NCBI GenBank assembly: GCA_963920765.1
Contig: OY987248.1
Location: forward strand, 15,968,539-16,032,538
DNA: 64,000 nt
Reading direction: 5' to 3'
Source: Ulota crispa
Lineage: Eukaryota; Streptophyta; Bryopsida; Orthotrichales; Orthotrichaceae
Shown: positions 38,593-51,262 of the stretch, piece after piece
Layout: every line of letters begins with the position of its first letter
How positions within the stretch are numbered: the first letter of the stretch is position 1
Notes under the pieces: generated by a model
Told to the model about the DNA's origin: nothing
The model's input: only the letters and a program-made list of their open reading frames with translations
Database searches by the model: none
Program-made: the position numbers and the translations under genes

Positions 38593-41283
38593 ATGAAGAT
38601 GAAAGCGGGAAGGAGTTTCGTCAGAAAGGGCGTTGCTTCTGGTGCAGGGGCCTATATACAAGCGAAGGGCGTCAGACCTGGCTCTCATGGTGTTTCAATT
38701 GTGTCCTCAGGGCTCGATGACCTCGATCATATCCCCCCTTCTCTCTTCGTACATTCAATCGGTTTCTTGATGTGCTACACTAGTTTAAATGTTTTTTCCG
38801 TTCTCATTCTAATGCAATGTGAGCCTATTGTTTCCCTAGCTTTCCTCTTGCCGATGACTTTGGAAGATTCTCGTCACTTAACATATACCTACAGATAATT
38901 GGTGGCGGGATTCCAGTAGGGAGTTTGGTCATGATCATGGAAGACAATGAAGCGCCTCACCACATGTTGTTGCTACGTTACTTCATGGCTCAAGGTCTCG
39001 TGCATTCGCAACCTCTATTTTTCGCCAGTCCGTTGCTGTCTCCTAAAGCGTTTCTCGGGACCTTACCAGCCATAGCTAGTGTAAGAGAAAGCAAGAGCGG
39101 GTCGATGAGACCAAAGGACAGCAATCAACAGGTATCATTTTTCTGTGCTTTGATTCCTCATTGCGGTAGCATGAAATGCACATTTGTATGTCCTTTTTCC
39201 AATTCCTCTTAAGTGACAGAAGAGCTACATACTGAGATGAGTTTTGATGGACATGTTCTTGTAGGATGAGTTGCGGATCGCATGGCAGTATCGACGTTAT
39301 GTGAGTGAACAGAAAGCATTGGAAGAGCGGCGCGTACGACAACAAGAACTCTCTGCTTCCTCTTGGGCCCCATCGTCTTCATCTTTCATTCACACCACTG
39401 CAGGTAATTCTAAACCCTAATCCCTCACGAATCGTTCCTTTTCTGTTCCATTGTGCAAGCTTTGCCCATCATCGTGGCAATTTTATCAATCCCGAAAGGA
39501 TCAAGAGATCCAGATTGGAATTCCGGATTTTGGAGGACTTTTCAGTGGGTCATTTGAGGACTCTTTGTTCAATTTAAAATTCTAATTTTTAGAAAATACG
39601 CAAACTAAAGTCTTCACTGGTCCTGGTGATCTAGATTTAGCCCTGTCTGAATTACGTTATTCAGAATTTGATCAATTCAATCGGTTGTTTTTGAAACCAT
39701 GGGATACTGGTCAATTAGGGATTAAGCCGAACACGGCGGTTTTGCTTTGGAGCCACATTCCGATTTAAGTATTTATGCGCCTGCGAGGATGTTTGTTGTC
39801 TCGACTGTGGAGTTCAGTGATTTCGGGATATGTTGTGGTCGAGACGTTAGTGTTCTTAACAACCAGATAGTGTCCTTGCTCTCAACGGAGGTTGAGAAGG
39901 AGATAGGATAGATTTGATTTTTTTGCTTCTTTTTGCAGGTGAGTCTTATGAGTATTGCAATGATTTTGACTTGCGGAAGCCTTTGGAGCGTTCTCTGTTG
40001 ACTGGAGCCATGTGCAAATCATTAGTTTCGGGTGCACACCTTGGGGGCCTTCTGGACGAATGCAAGGAGTTTGTTGGGAAACTGGACAGGTTTAGATGAC
40101 TTTAACTGCTGAATCTATCCATATGATTTCTGGTATTGTGATGTAAAAGGGATTTAGTGTAGGTTGATATTATATTGTAGATTCCTGTAATTTTGCAAAG
40201 ACCTACTAATAAATACTAAATGGATAGTACTGCGAAGTAGATTTGGAAATCTATCTCTGAAACATTACTTGACTTATCCTGTACCAAGCAGGCCAGTTGG
40301 AGGGATGCAGACTGTGGGACGCTTGGCTCTGCAATCACTATGTGCTCCACAATGCATGCAGACTTGCACGGTCTGGAATCTTTTCTCTTTCTCCAGCACA
40401 CGTGTTGGATAGTTTTAATCTGATTATGCATACCATTCTTCCTTGATTCATTGTCTGACGTCATATGGTAGTGTTCAATAATTTAAGGCTCTGTCATTGC
40501 ATCGTGTTCCAGGAGTGGGAGTTACTATCATTTTTGCAAGCTCTCAAAGGGATTGTTCGGACCTCAAATTCAGTGGCTGTTATTACGTTTCCTGCATCTC
40601 TATTGAGACCTACGATAGCTACTCGGTGGCAACATTTTGCAGATATTCTGCTGTCTGTGGAAGCTGTCCTCGGTAAGCAATGTTTCATCCTTCTAAACAA
40701 ATTCTAGTAGTAGTGTTGAAATTAACAGATACGCTATATTCTGCGTATGTGAAGAGGTTTAGCTGCTTATCAGTGGTGGTTGTGCTCGATGCAGATGAAG
40801 ATAAAGAGATGTCTGGAATGCTAACAGATTATCAGGAAATTGTGGGGTTCCTCCGTGTGCACAAGCTGTCGACTATAAACACTCAAGTACATTTTCTTCT
40901 GCTGTTTCTGAATTCCGATGTCTATAGCAGCATTTAATCCCATTCCACATCTTGTTACCAAAGCTGAAGGCGACTTGTCATTGTCATACTCCGTTGCAGA
41001 TCACTGCCTGACTTAGCTACTGTTTTAGGATGCAACGAGTCTTGATCATTCTTAATTAAATTCTGTAAGCTTTACACATGTTGCGTCTTTTTTTCTTATG
41101 CAGGTTCCCAATGTTCCTGATGCCAACGTTCATACGATGAAGGTTATCAGAAGAAAGAAGTTAACTTTAGAGCGCCTACAATTTGCCCCTGTGGATGCAG
41201 TTTCAGGGGAATCTGGAAGTGAGACTGCAGCTAGTCTTTTATGTGGACAACCAGCTAATGCTCCCTCAAAATACGACTTCTGA
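38593..41283 (+). CDS. ELP4: Elongator complex subunit 4 (PAXNEB family)
   Basis: Eight exons: 38593-38728, 38893-39131, 39265-39403, 39939-40089, 40292-40370, 40513-40672, 40795-40886 and 41104-41283, all phases consistent, 391 residues (Arabidopsis ELP4 is about 355). Diagnostic stretches are [81 protein letters not shown] and [17 protein letters not shown]4 forms the Elp456 RecA-like ring of Elongator, which acts with Elp123 in wobble-uridine tRNA modification and transcription-linked acetylation. The start ATG at 38593 is followed six bases later by another in frame (38599), and either could be used. Intron 1 is AT-AC; the rest are GT-AG, with a weak donor after exon 5 (GTCTGG). The exon 3 extension ([12 protein letters not shown]) looks lineage-specific. 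The 5' flank holds a 198-bp tandem duplication. Confidence 0.95.
38729..38892 (+). other. U12-type AT-AC intron, intron 1 of ELP4
   Basis: The frame continues from ...LDDLD to QIIGGG only if the intron starts ATATCCCC and ends TACCTAC. The donor fits the minor-spliceosome ATATCC core (positions +7 and +8 are C instead of T). A branch-like TCACTTAAC lies at 38874-38882, with the branch A about 11 bases before the terminal AC. No GT donor in the area keeps the frame without adding unrelated residues. Confidence 0.8.
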
Positions 41284-43278
41284 GATTCTTTGAGTAATCA
41301 TTTTGTCTTCGCTGGGAAGCTATAACAGTCACGAGGTTACCTGGTCGTCCGCAATGTAACTCAATCACCAGGGCGCAATTTCTAGTATGCAAATGGGGCA
41401 TTGAAATCGTAATTGTAGATTGATTGTGTACGCATCGGAATGAATTTGGGTGTTCAACATGGTCTTTGAAGGTGCATCTCTTATGCTTAACAGATTGGGC
41501 AGGTGATGAGATGTTATATGCAGCTCTGCTCTCAGGAGACGGTGTACTGATTCTGAGAAGGTTGTTTGTTTATCCGATCACCGAACTGACTATGAACATC
41601 AGATGTGTGCTGCTTGTTATTAAAGGCTAATGTATGCACGCATTGTAGGAATGAAATTGCTGTTCTTCTATTTGCATGTCGTTGTACCAGATCAGCTAAC
41701 TGAACTTGAGTCAGTTCAAATCACTATTGCATGATGTTCGAGGCTTACATTATAATGTTGTGCTGCAGGAATGCAATCACAACCAAAGGAAGCTATCCAA
41801 CTAGCTTATGTCTTCGAAATGGACGCAAGAGTGAACCTGTGATATTGCTCCTTTCAACCTCTTACAAATTAATGCGTGATTTTCTCCTCGAAGAATGTTG
41901 ACAAGCTTTCAGGGCTACAAGTTTATGGCTTCAAATACATGGCTTACTGATGAACAATGTCAATTCAGAGTTTGAGACTGCGCTTCGTGTATGTTCACGC
42001 CTGACAAGATAACGATTGTTATGAAGTCTATTCTCCAGGTTGTCTTGAGTGTAGTAACTGCTGCCAACATGAAGCAGCTCTTTGTCGCATGTATCCTGTC
42101 AGCGTGAGCAAGTAGAGTACCGACTAACAGCAACCTGTTGATGTCATAGTTCAGTTCATAAAGATTTAGCGCATCAAAAGTGACATAAGGAAACACGACA
42201 TATGCCGTTACTTGACGTTCCTGCTTTTCAAGCTGTGGTACTTGCGGTTGCTGAACCTGCCACTTAATGGTTGTTGCAACTACAACAAAGACTGATCGGA
42301 CCGTCCGCTTTACGTGATCGTGACATATTGGCACCAAGGGACGTTCGAATTTCATCTAATCTGCGAATACCAACGTTCGGTAGTGTCATTGCTTCCCTTA
42401 AACTTCCTCTGACATTTCGTTGTCATGCAAAGATGCTAGACTTGACTGCATTTAAATCTGATGGTTGTGAAAATCACTCTAGAGACGGCATTTGACCAGG
42501 TATAGCGAGAATAGAGAGCCTTTTTTTTTAGCGAGTGATCAAGAGATTGCGAGGGATGTTATTTCTACGCCAAGACCGTATTGAACATAATCTTAATTGT
42601 TGGTTGGATTATTTAATCAAGTGTCTAAAATGGATACCATAATGCGATAGGACACAATTGCGAGATATAACCCACATGTAATATATAGTTGTTACCTCTA
42701 TAGATGTGGGCATCATTATTAATGATTTAGATGTTGCAGGCATGCGAAGTCAGCTGAGAGACAGAATCAACTGTAATGTTTGAAATTGAAGCCTAGTATA
42801 AACCGCCCTGGGATACAACAGATCGTAAACATCCACTTAAGATCTCCCAACAACGGAGGTAAGAGATCGCCATCTCATCCATTACATCCTGGAAAAAGGA
42901 CGATGCCTCGTTCAAGTGATTGACTGTTCATTATGACCTTTGACAGGTCAAAACTACACCTGTCCAATAAAAGTGAGCGGACACTCTGGTAAACGTCTCT
43001 CTGGCATGCCAAATATTACGGGCTACAAATTAGCCGGTGATTGGTCCCCGGAGACACAAACCTAGAGTGGAGGGCTTCAACAATTCAATAAAGTCACTGG
43101 TTTTCCGGACAGGGAGCTTTTTCAGGCATGAACAATACCGCCACTGGCCGGCGCGCGACGAGTTATCTCTACAAGCCGCTTCGCAGTCCGGGCGTGGTAC
43201 CCGAAGTGAAAGGAGAAAAAGGTAAACAACTGATGCTTCATAAATACACAAAAAGCTTGAAATGATCCCATAGCCAGG
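41284..43278. other. ELP4 3' flank and LBD 3' flank
   Basis: Convergent intergenic region. Frames up to 131 codons occur without family resemblance. Confidence 0.4.
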
Positions 43279-44150
43279 TCACGTCCATAGAAAATCGGAG
43301 AGCTCCGAGTTATCCATGCGGTGGTACTGGGTGGGCCTGTAGTGATCCCGGTAGTCATTGTGAAGTTCAGGAGATTCTGGCTGCAATGGAGGCGACATTC
43401 CCTGCTGCTGATGATATTGCATTGAATCGGAGGAGGAACGATCCGGGGTTTGCATCCGCATGCACACGATCTCGGCGTTGGCGACTGCTAACTGAGTTTG
43501 AAGGTGTGACACTTGCTGTTGCAGGGAGGATATAGCGCCTACACAGCCGTAGACTGGATCTCGTACTCGCGCATTGGCTTCGTATACCATGGAGCTCACT
43601 GCATCGCCTCTTGCGTCCATTGGTAACTCCTGCTCGCAACCAATTTTTTTATGTATCAGAATGTGCTATCTGAGCTCAAAAGCTTTGCAAATTACTCTTA
43701 AACCTCTTTACTACGACCTTCTCTGAATGACGTTCTACATTAGCCTGTATAGTTGCCATTGTATCTTAGACTAAAGCACAGTTATCTCGATCCCAAACTA
43801 TCTCACAACGAAAAGGTGTAAGATTAAAGAGTTATGAGTGTAGATGGACACAATGCACTGAATATCGAGAGTGCGGTTAGAGGAGCTGCCAAACTTGAGT
43901 ATTGAGTGTGTATTCAATAAAGTGAATGAGCTGCCTGATCTGAAAAACTTGCAAAAAGATGTAGAAGATCACGGATATAGAGCCATACCTGGAGCATTTT
44001 GTTGACATTGGCAGCGCCGAAAACCTTGTGGACGTTGGCGAACTTCTGAGGCTCATCGGGGGGAAAGTAGGGAGCGAACACACAATCTCGAGTGCATCTG
44101 CGCCTCAGCAACTTGCAAGCCGCACACGGTGACATGCCCGATCCCGACAT
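43279..44150 (-). CDS. LOB-domain (LBD/AS2-like) class I transcription factor
   Basis: Two exons (43989-44150 and 43279-43629, minus strand), 170 residues. The zinc-finger-like block is C9-X2-C12-X6-C19-X3-C23 (CAACKLLRRRCTRDC). It is followed by VFAPYFPPDEPQKFANVHKVFGAANVNKML (residues 24-53, here in pieces: FAPYFPPDEP, KVFGAANV) and the RDPVYGCVG signature at 77-85. The coiled-coil zipper is L90-X6-L97-X3-L101-X6-I108, so the last Leu of the class I pattern is Ile; the GAS-block Ser is Ala. The single intron falls after KMLQ, a position common in the family. The C-terminus is short and Gln/Pro-rich. LBD proteins are plant-specific nuclear regulators of organ boundaries and related programmes. 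The precise role here is unknown. Confidence 0.95.
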
Positions 44151-47100
44151 TGCAGATTCTCTAGCTCACTCTAGCTATAAAATACACTGTGTCAAAGTTG
44201 TTACCTTTCTAACTCCTTCCCCTTCCAGCTATCTGGAAACACCTGATCTCCTGACAAACGTTCCCGTCATTTCAGGAGATCTAGAGTGTGGCGCAGAGCA
44301 AACAAATACTATCCGACAGTCACTTCAAGCTCAAGCCTCTTAGTGCATGCCCGTGGAAATAGTTACCAGCGACCGTTCAGATTGCTTGATCTGTTGTTGC
44401 AGACGGCGCTCGTGCGAACAATAATTAGTGGAAGCAGATTAGTCAGATTGCGGCTGCTACACATCAAAATCCAAAAGAGGAGACCCAAAGTTAGTGCAAA
44501 ACCCTGTTCAGAAAGATCTCCTCAGAATGTCAATACGAGTTTGGCGACCATCAAGTTCAAAGTCTCTAAAGGACTCAGAGTCAATCCCTCTCAAGCCTGG
44601 AAGGTACGTTCTAGCCTAGATGGAGATTGTGTGTCTATGAGAATGGGAAAGGCCGTTTAAATGCAGTACAACAGTAAAGGGCTTGGCGATGGGGATTTGC
44701 ATGGGGTGCAACTACAGAAGCATGCCAAAATAATCGTACTCATGGAGAGGGAAGCCGTCCTGAAGTCGGGTACATGACCCCGAAGGGACAGAAATTGGAC
44801 GACAATAATAGAAGGTTCCCTACAATGACGGCTCGGATGAAACCCATGAGCTCAGCATCAGGATTGAGTACCAATCCGAGTACTGCAAATGCTGCCACCA
44901 TTCAAAATATAGTTCGCTTGTTTGTTTTTGGGAGTTGAACCCCGTGAAGGACGAGAAAGAGGGGATTCAAAATTGGATCCTACAAACTAAACCGCGTTGT
45001 CGGCGGCGTTTTCGGCTACCCCACATGGAATATCAGGGTCGGTATCTCCCGAGAAACCGTGAGCTCGCTAATCAAAGTAGCAGAATAATACGGCAGGTGC
45101 CCCAGGAACACGCTTGTGCATGAACTGACACAAGCCATGAAGCGAACAATACTACTCTAATCTGAGCATCTCAAGATCATAATCGTGAGGCAAGGGCAAA
45201 TCTCGATTAGATCGAGATGTCACGGGAGACCAACATTCATGACACAGGTGAGATACCTCAGCAACCTCCTCTAAATGTTCCTTTCAACTCAACAACACTC
45301 CTGATGTCTAGGTCTGTTAGTCAATCAACCCAATGTGCCTCAGCTCGACACTTGGACTGTATGCAATCGAGAGGTCTTCGCTGACCAGAATCTATGCACA
45401 TGTGACCAGAATCAAGTTCAAGTTTACATTGACTCTCACCTGCTTCAGCGATCCTGGGGGCGGACTGTCCGAGGATTTCGTATCTAAAATTCATGAAAGC
45501 CGCCCAGTTTTCTAAACATGCAACATTCTCTTCCAGAGTGGTATGGAAATACTTTAACACTCTTTGCTGGCACTGCGCACAATCGAAAGCTAGCTTCTTT
45601 TATACATAATATTACAATTTATACAACTAGCACCTGTACTCAACTGAGATAAGAAGACTGTGCAGAAGGAAGATACCCAATGTTCTATATCCAGATATGC
45701 AACATTCTCTTCCACATTGCGTGGACGCTCAATCCCGAGCCATTGAAGGTGCTCCTTTGAGCTAGCTACTTATATATATAGTAGCTTGAGTAAACATCGT
45801 ACGAAGCAGGCTGCACAGGCAGCATCTGAGATGCCGAATTCTGTACGACCTTCACTTCTGGAATCATGTGCACTCAGACTACCAAGGGTGGGTAACATGA
45901 TTTGTACTTGAATGCGCAGACTGTGACCACGATAATGATACACATCGGGAGAATCTAAGTGCTCTTCAGCAAAACCGACCGAAACAGTTACATCAAAGAT
46001 CACATGCAGACCAAGTTTCGAGGCTCGTGCATCATGTACACTTTTAGCTCTACGACTCCTACGAGCTCTGTATCTAATCCATCCTGGAGGCAATTTAACA
46101 TGGATATGACACTTGTTACCCCAGTGGCAGTGACTCAACAGAAGAGCCAGTGTCAAAGTTAACTGAGTAATGATCAATATTCTGTAGTAAAATCTTTCAC
46201 ATTACACGCTTGGAGGAGGCCAGACGTGGACTTGTAGCGGTCAAACCAAGGCCCTAGAGTGATCATGATGGGCTGCCCATGGTAGCGGCTTGTCCGGGAG
46301 GGACATGCCCATGTCAGGGTAAGAGATGTTGTGGTCATGTGGGTGTCTTAAAGCATTGTGAGGCTCTGCAGCTGAAGGGCCGGGACCCAGCACCCAGAAT
46401 CATCACCAGCAGCAGCAGAAGCATGTTCAAACGGTGCAGACGACAGGCCACTGCGGACAAAGAGTTTATTGAATGTCCTCTCATATCGCGTTCTTGGTGC
46501 ACCTTCCAAGCTACCCAGTCACATGCATGCATCGTATCAGTATCAGTTCAAGCTGAGAGCCGCTGACGATCATGAGCTCCTCTCACTCTAACCGAATTCC
46601 AGCTTCATGACATGATCCACTAATGCCGCACGCAACTCGGGTATTGTGCGACACTCACTCACCTTCATCTGGTGTGGATTTTTTTTCTGCTCTCCATTTC
46701 TTAACTGCTTCGTCTTCTGTCATCATTCCTCTGCCAAGTTTCGTGTCAGCCCACTGCACTCACCTGACTACACTCTTCACTCTATTTAGTGTTGCTATCA
46801 GCTCTTCATCTGACACGTTTAGTTTAAGCTATCACCTTTTAATCGAGCCATTGTTCTTTCCATGTTGACAGTAGCGCTAATACCAGCCAGTATAGTTCAT
46901 TTGGCAGCACTCAGCAACATGGCGCACTTTTCTGAAGGTATCTTGAAGCATAAACTCGTTTCAATTCAATGTTGTAGAGCCCTCTGCAGTTTCATGTCAC
47001 CATTTTGGCACTTAGAAATTCGGCCGAAATATTGAAATTGGCGTCGGAATATGCTACAATATATCACTGACTGTAGCATCCTAGCTTGTCACACAAACAA

Positions 47101-47749
47101 ACCATGTTATACTGATAGAGTCACTAAAATAAAAGAGATTTGAGAGCTTAACTTGCTGTAGACAGCACTTGCAATCGTAAATAGATTGAAGGGTATAGTT
47201 CTCACGATGCGTGATTAGGGCAACTGTTATAGAGGATTATTTTCCTGTCTGCTTGGACCAACACTTCTGAGACCCCTGGGTTCTGACTACAGCATCACTC
47301 GGGTCAGGTCATAAACTGACGATTACAACCCGGCCAGTAATATTTGCCATCAGTCAGAGAGGAGCCCTATGCAAATTCCGACAAGACGGCCATGACTCTG
47401 GGACTGCCATGCTAAGCAGCTCTCTGCTACCACAGGGTTAACTTGATTACCAGTGTCATGCTCTTGAAGTTGAGGACTGGGTTGCTCTTAGACACTACCA
47501 GGCGGAACCAGCATCAGGACCAGGACCAGCACCAGACTGAGACGGTAAGAAAGGATTGTCGGCTCTGTGCAGGAATGGGAGTAGTGCTGGCAGTGCAGTG
47601 CACTCGTGTCGGTGTAGAAGTCACCGGGACAGACGGGAAATGGGTGGATAGGAAGCGCATCCCACGGGATAGCTCTTCTGACTTCGTGCAAGGACAAGAG
47701 TATGTTCGTCCCGTGCCGGTATCCTCGATTGTCTTGGGAATCGTGCTCC
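44151..47749. other. LBD upstream region, unassigned
   Basis: GC-richer intergenic DNA with several medium frames (such as 44286-44660 plus and 45770-46177 minus), none resembling a known family. No repeats stand out. Confidence 0.4.
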
Positions 47750-49160
47750 AACAGATCAAGCCATGGTGGGGATAAGGGCGGGGACAAGCAGTAAGAAACC
47801 ACAGAGGTCTCTCACGCATTATTCCGTTTTATCACCGATCTTCATAACTAGACATTTATCCATTGAACTCGCTGAAATGGAAGCTTAATTAACAGGTGGC
47901 TAAGTGGTGAGGTTTAGTGGGAAATGTGAGACTTGCAGGGACATAAATGCATACAAGTTCCCTACAGGAGGGCATTGATCAAACCTCGCAGCTCTCACAG
48001 CAGCTCCCAGGGCCAACAGATCAAGCCATGGTGGAAATAAGGGTGGGGAAAAGCAGTAGGAAACCACAGAGGCCTCTCAATCACGCATTTTCCCGATTTA
48101 TCCCCGATCTTCATAACCAGACATTTATCCATTGAACTCGCTGAAAAGGAAGCTTAATTAACAGGTGACTAAGTGCTGAGACTTGATAAAAAATGTGAGA
48201 CTTGCAGAGACATAAATGCATGCAAGTTCCCTACAGAAGGGCGTTCATCAAACCTCGCAGCTCTCAGCAGCAGCTTCCAGGAACCGTCGAGTGTGGATGG
48301 TGGTAGAGCCAAGAGCAAGTTTTCAAAAAAACTGCGTAATCTTCGCAGGTGCGTGAACCAAAAACCCTCATCACTGGTCTTCATAACCAGACATTTATTC
48401 TTTAAACTCGCTGCAAAGGTAGCTTAATTAACAGGTGGATAAGAATATGTTCACACTTGGTGTTAAGAGTGGTAGTAGCAAAGGAAGTTAGATGCATTTG
48501 GACACACCTTTAGACAACATTCATATTGTTAATATTCATCTTAACACCAAATGTGAACATACCTTAAGTGCTGAGATTTGGTGGGAGGAAATAAATGCAT
48601 ACAAGTTCCCCTACAAGAGGGCGTTCATCAAACGTTGCAACTCTCAGCAGCTCCTCTCAGGAACCGTCGAGCGGGGATGGTGGTAAGTTAGAGCCTGAAG
48701 CAAGTTTTCAAAAAAACTGCGTAATCTTCGCAGGTGCGTGAACCAAAAACCCTCATCACTGATCTTCATAACCAGACATTTGTCCTTTGAACTCGCTGCA
48801 AAGGTAGCTTAACTAACAGGTGGCTAAGTACTAAGATTTGGTGGGGAATGTGAGACTTGCAGGGGAATAAATGCCTACAAGTTTCCTGCAGTAGGGCGTT
48901 CCGCTTTATCACCGATCTTCATAACCAGACTTTTATCCATTGAACTCGCTGCAAAGATAGCTTAATTAACAGGTGGCTAAGTGCGGAGACTTGATAAAAA
49001 AATGCGAGACTTGCAGGGATATAAATGCATACAAGTTCCTCACAGTAGGGCGTTGATCAAACCTCGCAGCTCCCAGGGACCGTCGAGTGTGGATGGTGGT
49101 AGAGCCTGGAGCAAGTTTTCAAAAAAAAACTGCGTAATCTTCGCAGGTGCGTGAACCCAA
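47750..49160. repeat. 270-bp satellite-like tandem array, about five units
   Basis: The marker cattgaactcgctg recurs near 47860, 48130, 48400, 48790 and 48940. Two unit types alternate in the variable part: one has cagatcaagccatggtgg, the other ttcaaaaaaactgcgtaatc. The long third interval is explained by a MITE insertion; the short last one by a deletion. No convincing gene overlaps it. Confidence 0.85.
48443..48564. mobile_element. 122-bp MITE inserted in the satellite, TAA duplication
   Basis: Ends pair as TATGTTCACACTTGGTGTTA against TATGTTCACATTTGGTGTTA (inverse of the right end). TAA flanks both sides. Neighbouring satellite units carry the uninterrupted site (ggctaagtgctgag). Confidence 0.85.
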
Positions 49161-49760
49161 AACCCTCCTTGTAGTCCTGCGTGTACAGTACCGTGCGTTC
49201 TCGTCGATCGCCAGCCATTGTTCTGTTGCACGTATGTATGATCATTGCTCTGCAACAACAGATGCAGTAACTTAACTTACTGATGCACAGAGAGAGCCAG
49301 GGCCTGCGCCGTGAATTTCTGAGACAGCAGCGCCAGAAGGGGTGGAGTTCACAATCTCCGAGTCCCGAATCCTAAGCTTAACTTAAGCTTAGAGCAGAAG
49401 CAACAAGCCGCTGAGCATTCTCTCTCCTTGAGTTCCCTCTGGTTCCCCCTCCTTCACGTCCGGGGATGTTCCTGTCCTGTCCGCTCCAACCTCTGGGAAG
49501 CTCTCACGTCCGTTCACACTTCACATGGCTTCTTTTATTGGAGGGTCTGTCATTGAATTTCACCTAACGTCTGTGTCAACAATCATTTAATATGTGTATG
49601 TGATAGTCGTCTTATAATGTTGTGTTAAATATATTCATTTGTATTCAACAGTATCATATATAAGGCCAACCATGCTTGTGTTTATTTGTTGTATTTGAAT
49701 AAATTCGTGTGCATATATTTATGCATATCTCTGTACATATGTTTGTATATATATTTGTAG

Positions 49761-50152
49761 GGATTAGCTAAAGCGTCACACCTCAAAGTTTGAAGGTTTG
49801 TTTTGAGCATGTATTGTGAGAATTTAACGCTGATTTTATTGATTTGGATTAAAATATTTGTTTCACCTCTATCATTTTAAGGTTATATTCAAAAAAGCTA
49901 GACTTGCTTGAGTTTGAAACTAAAAACACAAGATCTTTGAATCACTTAAAAGTAAAGATACTTAAAAAAATAGCAATGGTGCAATAAAAGTTCAATAAAT
50001 ATTTGTATTTGTTTTTTACTTCAAAAAGATGGTAATTTTGTAATTGATTAAATGATGGATCACTTGACTAATATAAAATAACATTACATTCTCAAATTAC
50101 ATGCTCACATGGGTGTGACATTAGCAATTTTAGGTGTGGCTTTAACAATTCC
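49761..50152. mobile_element. Foldback element, family FB2 copy 1
   Basis: Left end GGATTAGCTAAAGC; the inverse of the right end is GGAATTGTTAAAGCCACACC. Both sides are flanked by short TA-rich runs. Confidence 0.65.
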
Positions 50153-50196
50153 ATGTTTGTATATATAGGTATGTATATGTATATATAAGTATATAC

Positions 50197-50203
50197 AAGC
50201 ATG

Positions 50204-50264
<61 letters not shown>
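50197..50264. repeat. (AT)n microsatellite between two FB2 elements
   Basis: About 34 AT units directly left of FB2 copy 2. Confidence 0.95.
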
Positions 50265-50270
<6 letters not shown>

Positions 50271-50271
<1 letters not shown>

Positions 50272-50687
50272 GAGAGAATTGCTAAAGCCACACCCAAAAT
50301 TACTAATGCCACACCCCTATGAGCATGTGTTCTGCAAGTTTAATGCTATTATTTTGATTTGAGTGGTTCATAATTCATTCAATCAAGGCATTACCACTTT
50401 CTTGAAAGGAAGAAAAACAAAAAAACAAAAATTGTTGAACTTTTATTGCACCAATGTTGATTTTCTGATGTATTTTTGCTTTAAATATTTCAAAATTCCT
50501 ATAGTATTAGTTTCAAATTCAGGAACCTCCAATTTTTTTTGAATATAGCGTTAGAATATTAAATGTGAAACAGATATTTTGATCCACATTTAAAAAATAA
50601 ACATAAAATTCTCATAGTTCATGCTTAAAGCACACCTAGGGGTGTGGCGTTAGCAATTTTGGGTGTGGCTTTAGCAATTCTCTCTCT
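50271..50687. mobile_element. Foldback element, family FB2 copy 2
   Basis: Ends AGAGAGAATTGCTAAAGCCA and the inverse AGAGAGAATTGCTAAAGCCA, identical over this stretch and bounded by TA microsatellites on both sides. Confidence 0.8.
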
Positions 50688-50875
50688 ATATATATACATA
50701 TATATATATATCTATATATATATATATCTATATATATATCTATATATATATATATCTATATATATATCTATATATATATCTATATATATATCTATATCTA
50801 TATATATCTATATATATATCTATATATATATATCTATATCTATATATATCTATATAGATATATCTATATATATAT
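50684..50875 (+). repeat. (TCTATATATATA)n variable microsatellite
   Basis: Repeats of TCTATATATATA with length variation for about 190 bases. The long frame through it is an artefact. Confidence 0.95.
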
Positions 50876-51013
50876 GAAAGCTACATGCAAATGTAATGGT
50901 GTTATAGTAGAATTAGTACTTGGATTGTTATATTGGTATACATTAACATTGTTGTAATCTCACTATAGTACGTCATTAATTGGCAATGGTTTACTTGTTG
51001 TATATTGCAAACA

Positions 51014-51262
51014 CCATATTAGGTAAATTGGGAAAAAGAGGTGTCCCAACTTGTACTCCCCTTCAAACTAAAAAGTTAGATTTGAAGATTTCAAATTTAG
51101 TCTGAGCCACTAAGATTTTTTCCCTCGCAAATCCCTCCTTTCAAGTGAAGACACGTGTACAAAAATGCTGAGCTTGATTTGAGGAGATCACCTCAAACTT
51201 ATGAAAGCGAGTCTAAAAGTCCCAAATTATACAAATTTTCCCAATTTTCCTAATTTGGTGAT
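51014..51262. mobile_element. Second copy of the 5151-type MITE, inverted
   Basis: The inverse strand carries the same gagggaaaaaatcttagtgg block as 5283-5302. The ends (aggtaaattgggaaaa / aggaaaattgggaaaa) differ from the first copy, so the family is diverged. Confidence 0.55.

Noticed and set aside
44174-44184. TATAAAATAC as the LBD TATA box
   Set aside because: The motif is on the plus strand while the gene is on the minus strand, so the orientation is wrong.
45770-46177. 135-codon minus-strand frame with a hydrophobic start
   Set aside because: Looks like a signal peptide at first, but the rest lacks conserved character and no regulatory context supports it.
48169-49258. Similar minus-strand peptides (RLRSFFENLL and SRLYHHPHS types) in the satellite
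   Set aside because: They arise from repeated DNA units in differing frames, not from a conserved protein.
50644-50877. 77-codon frame of repeated Ile/Tyr
   Set aside because: Translation of the TCTATATA microsatellite.
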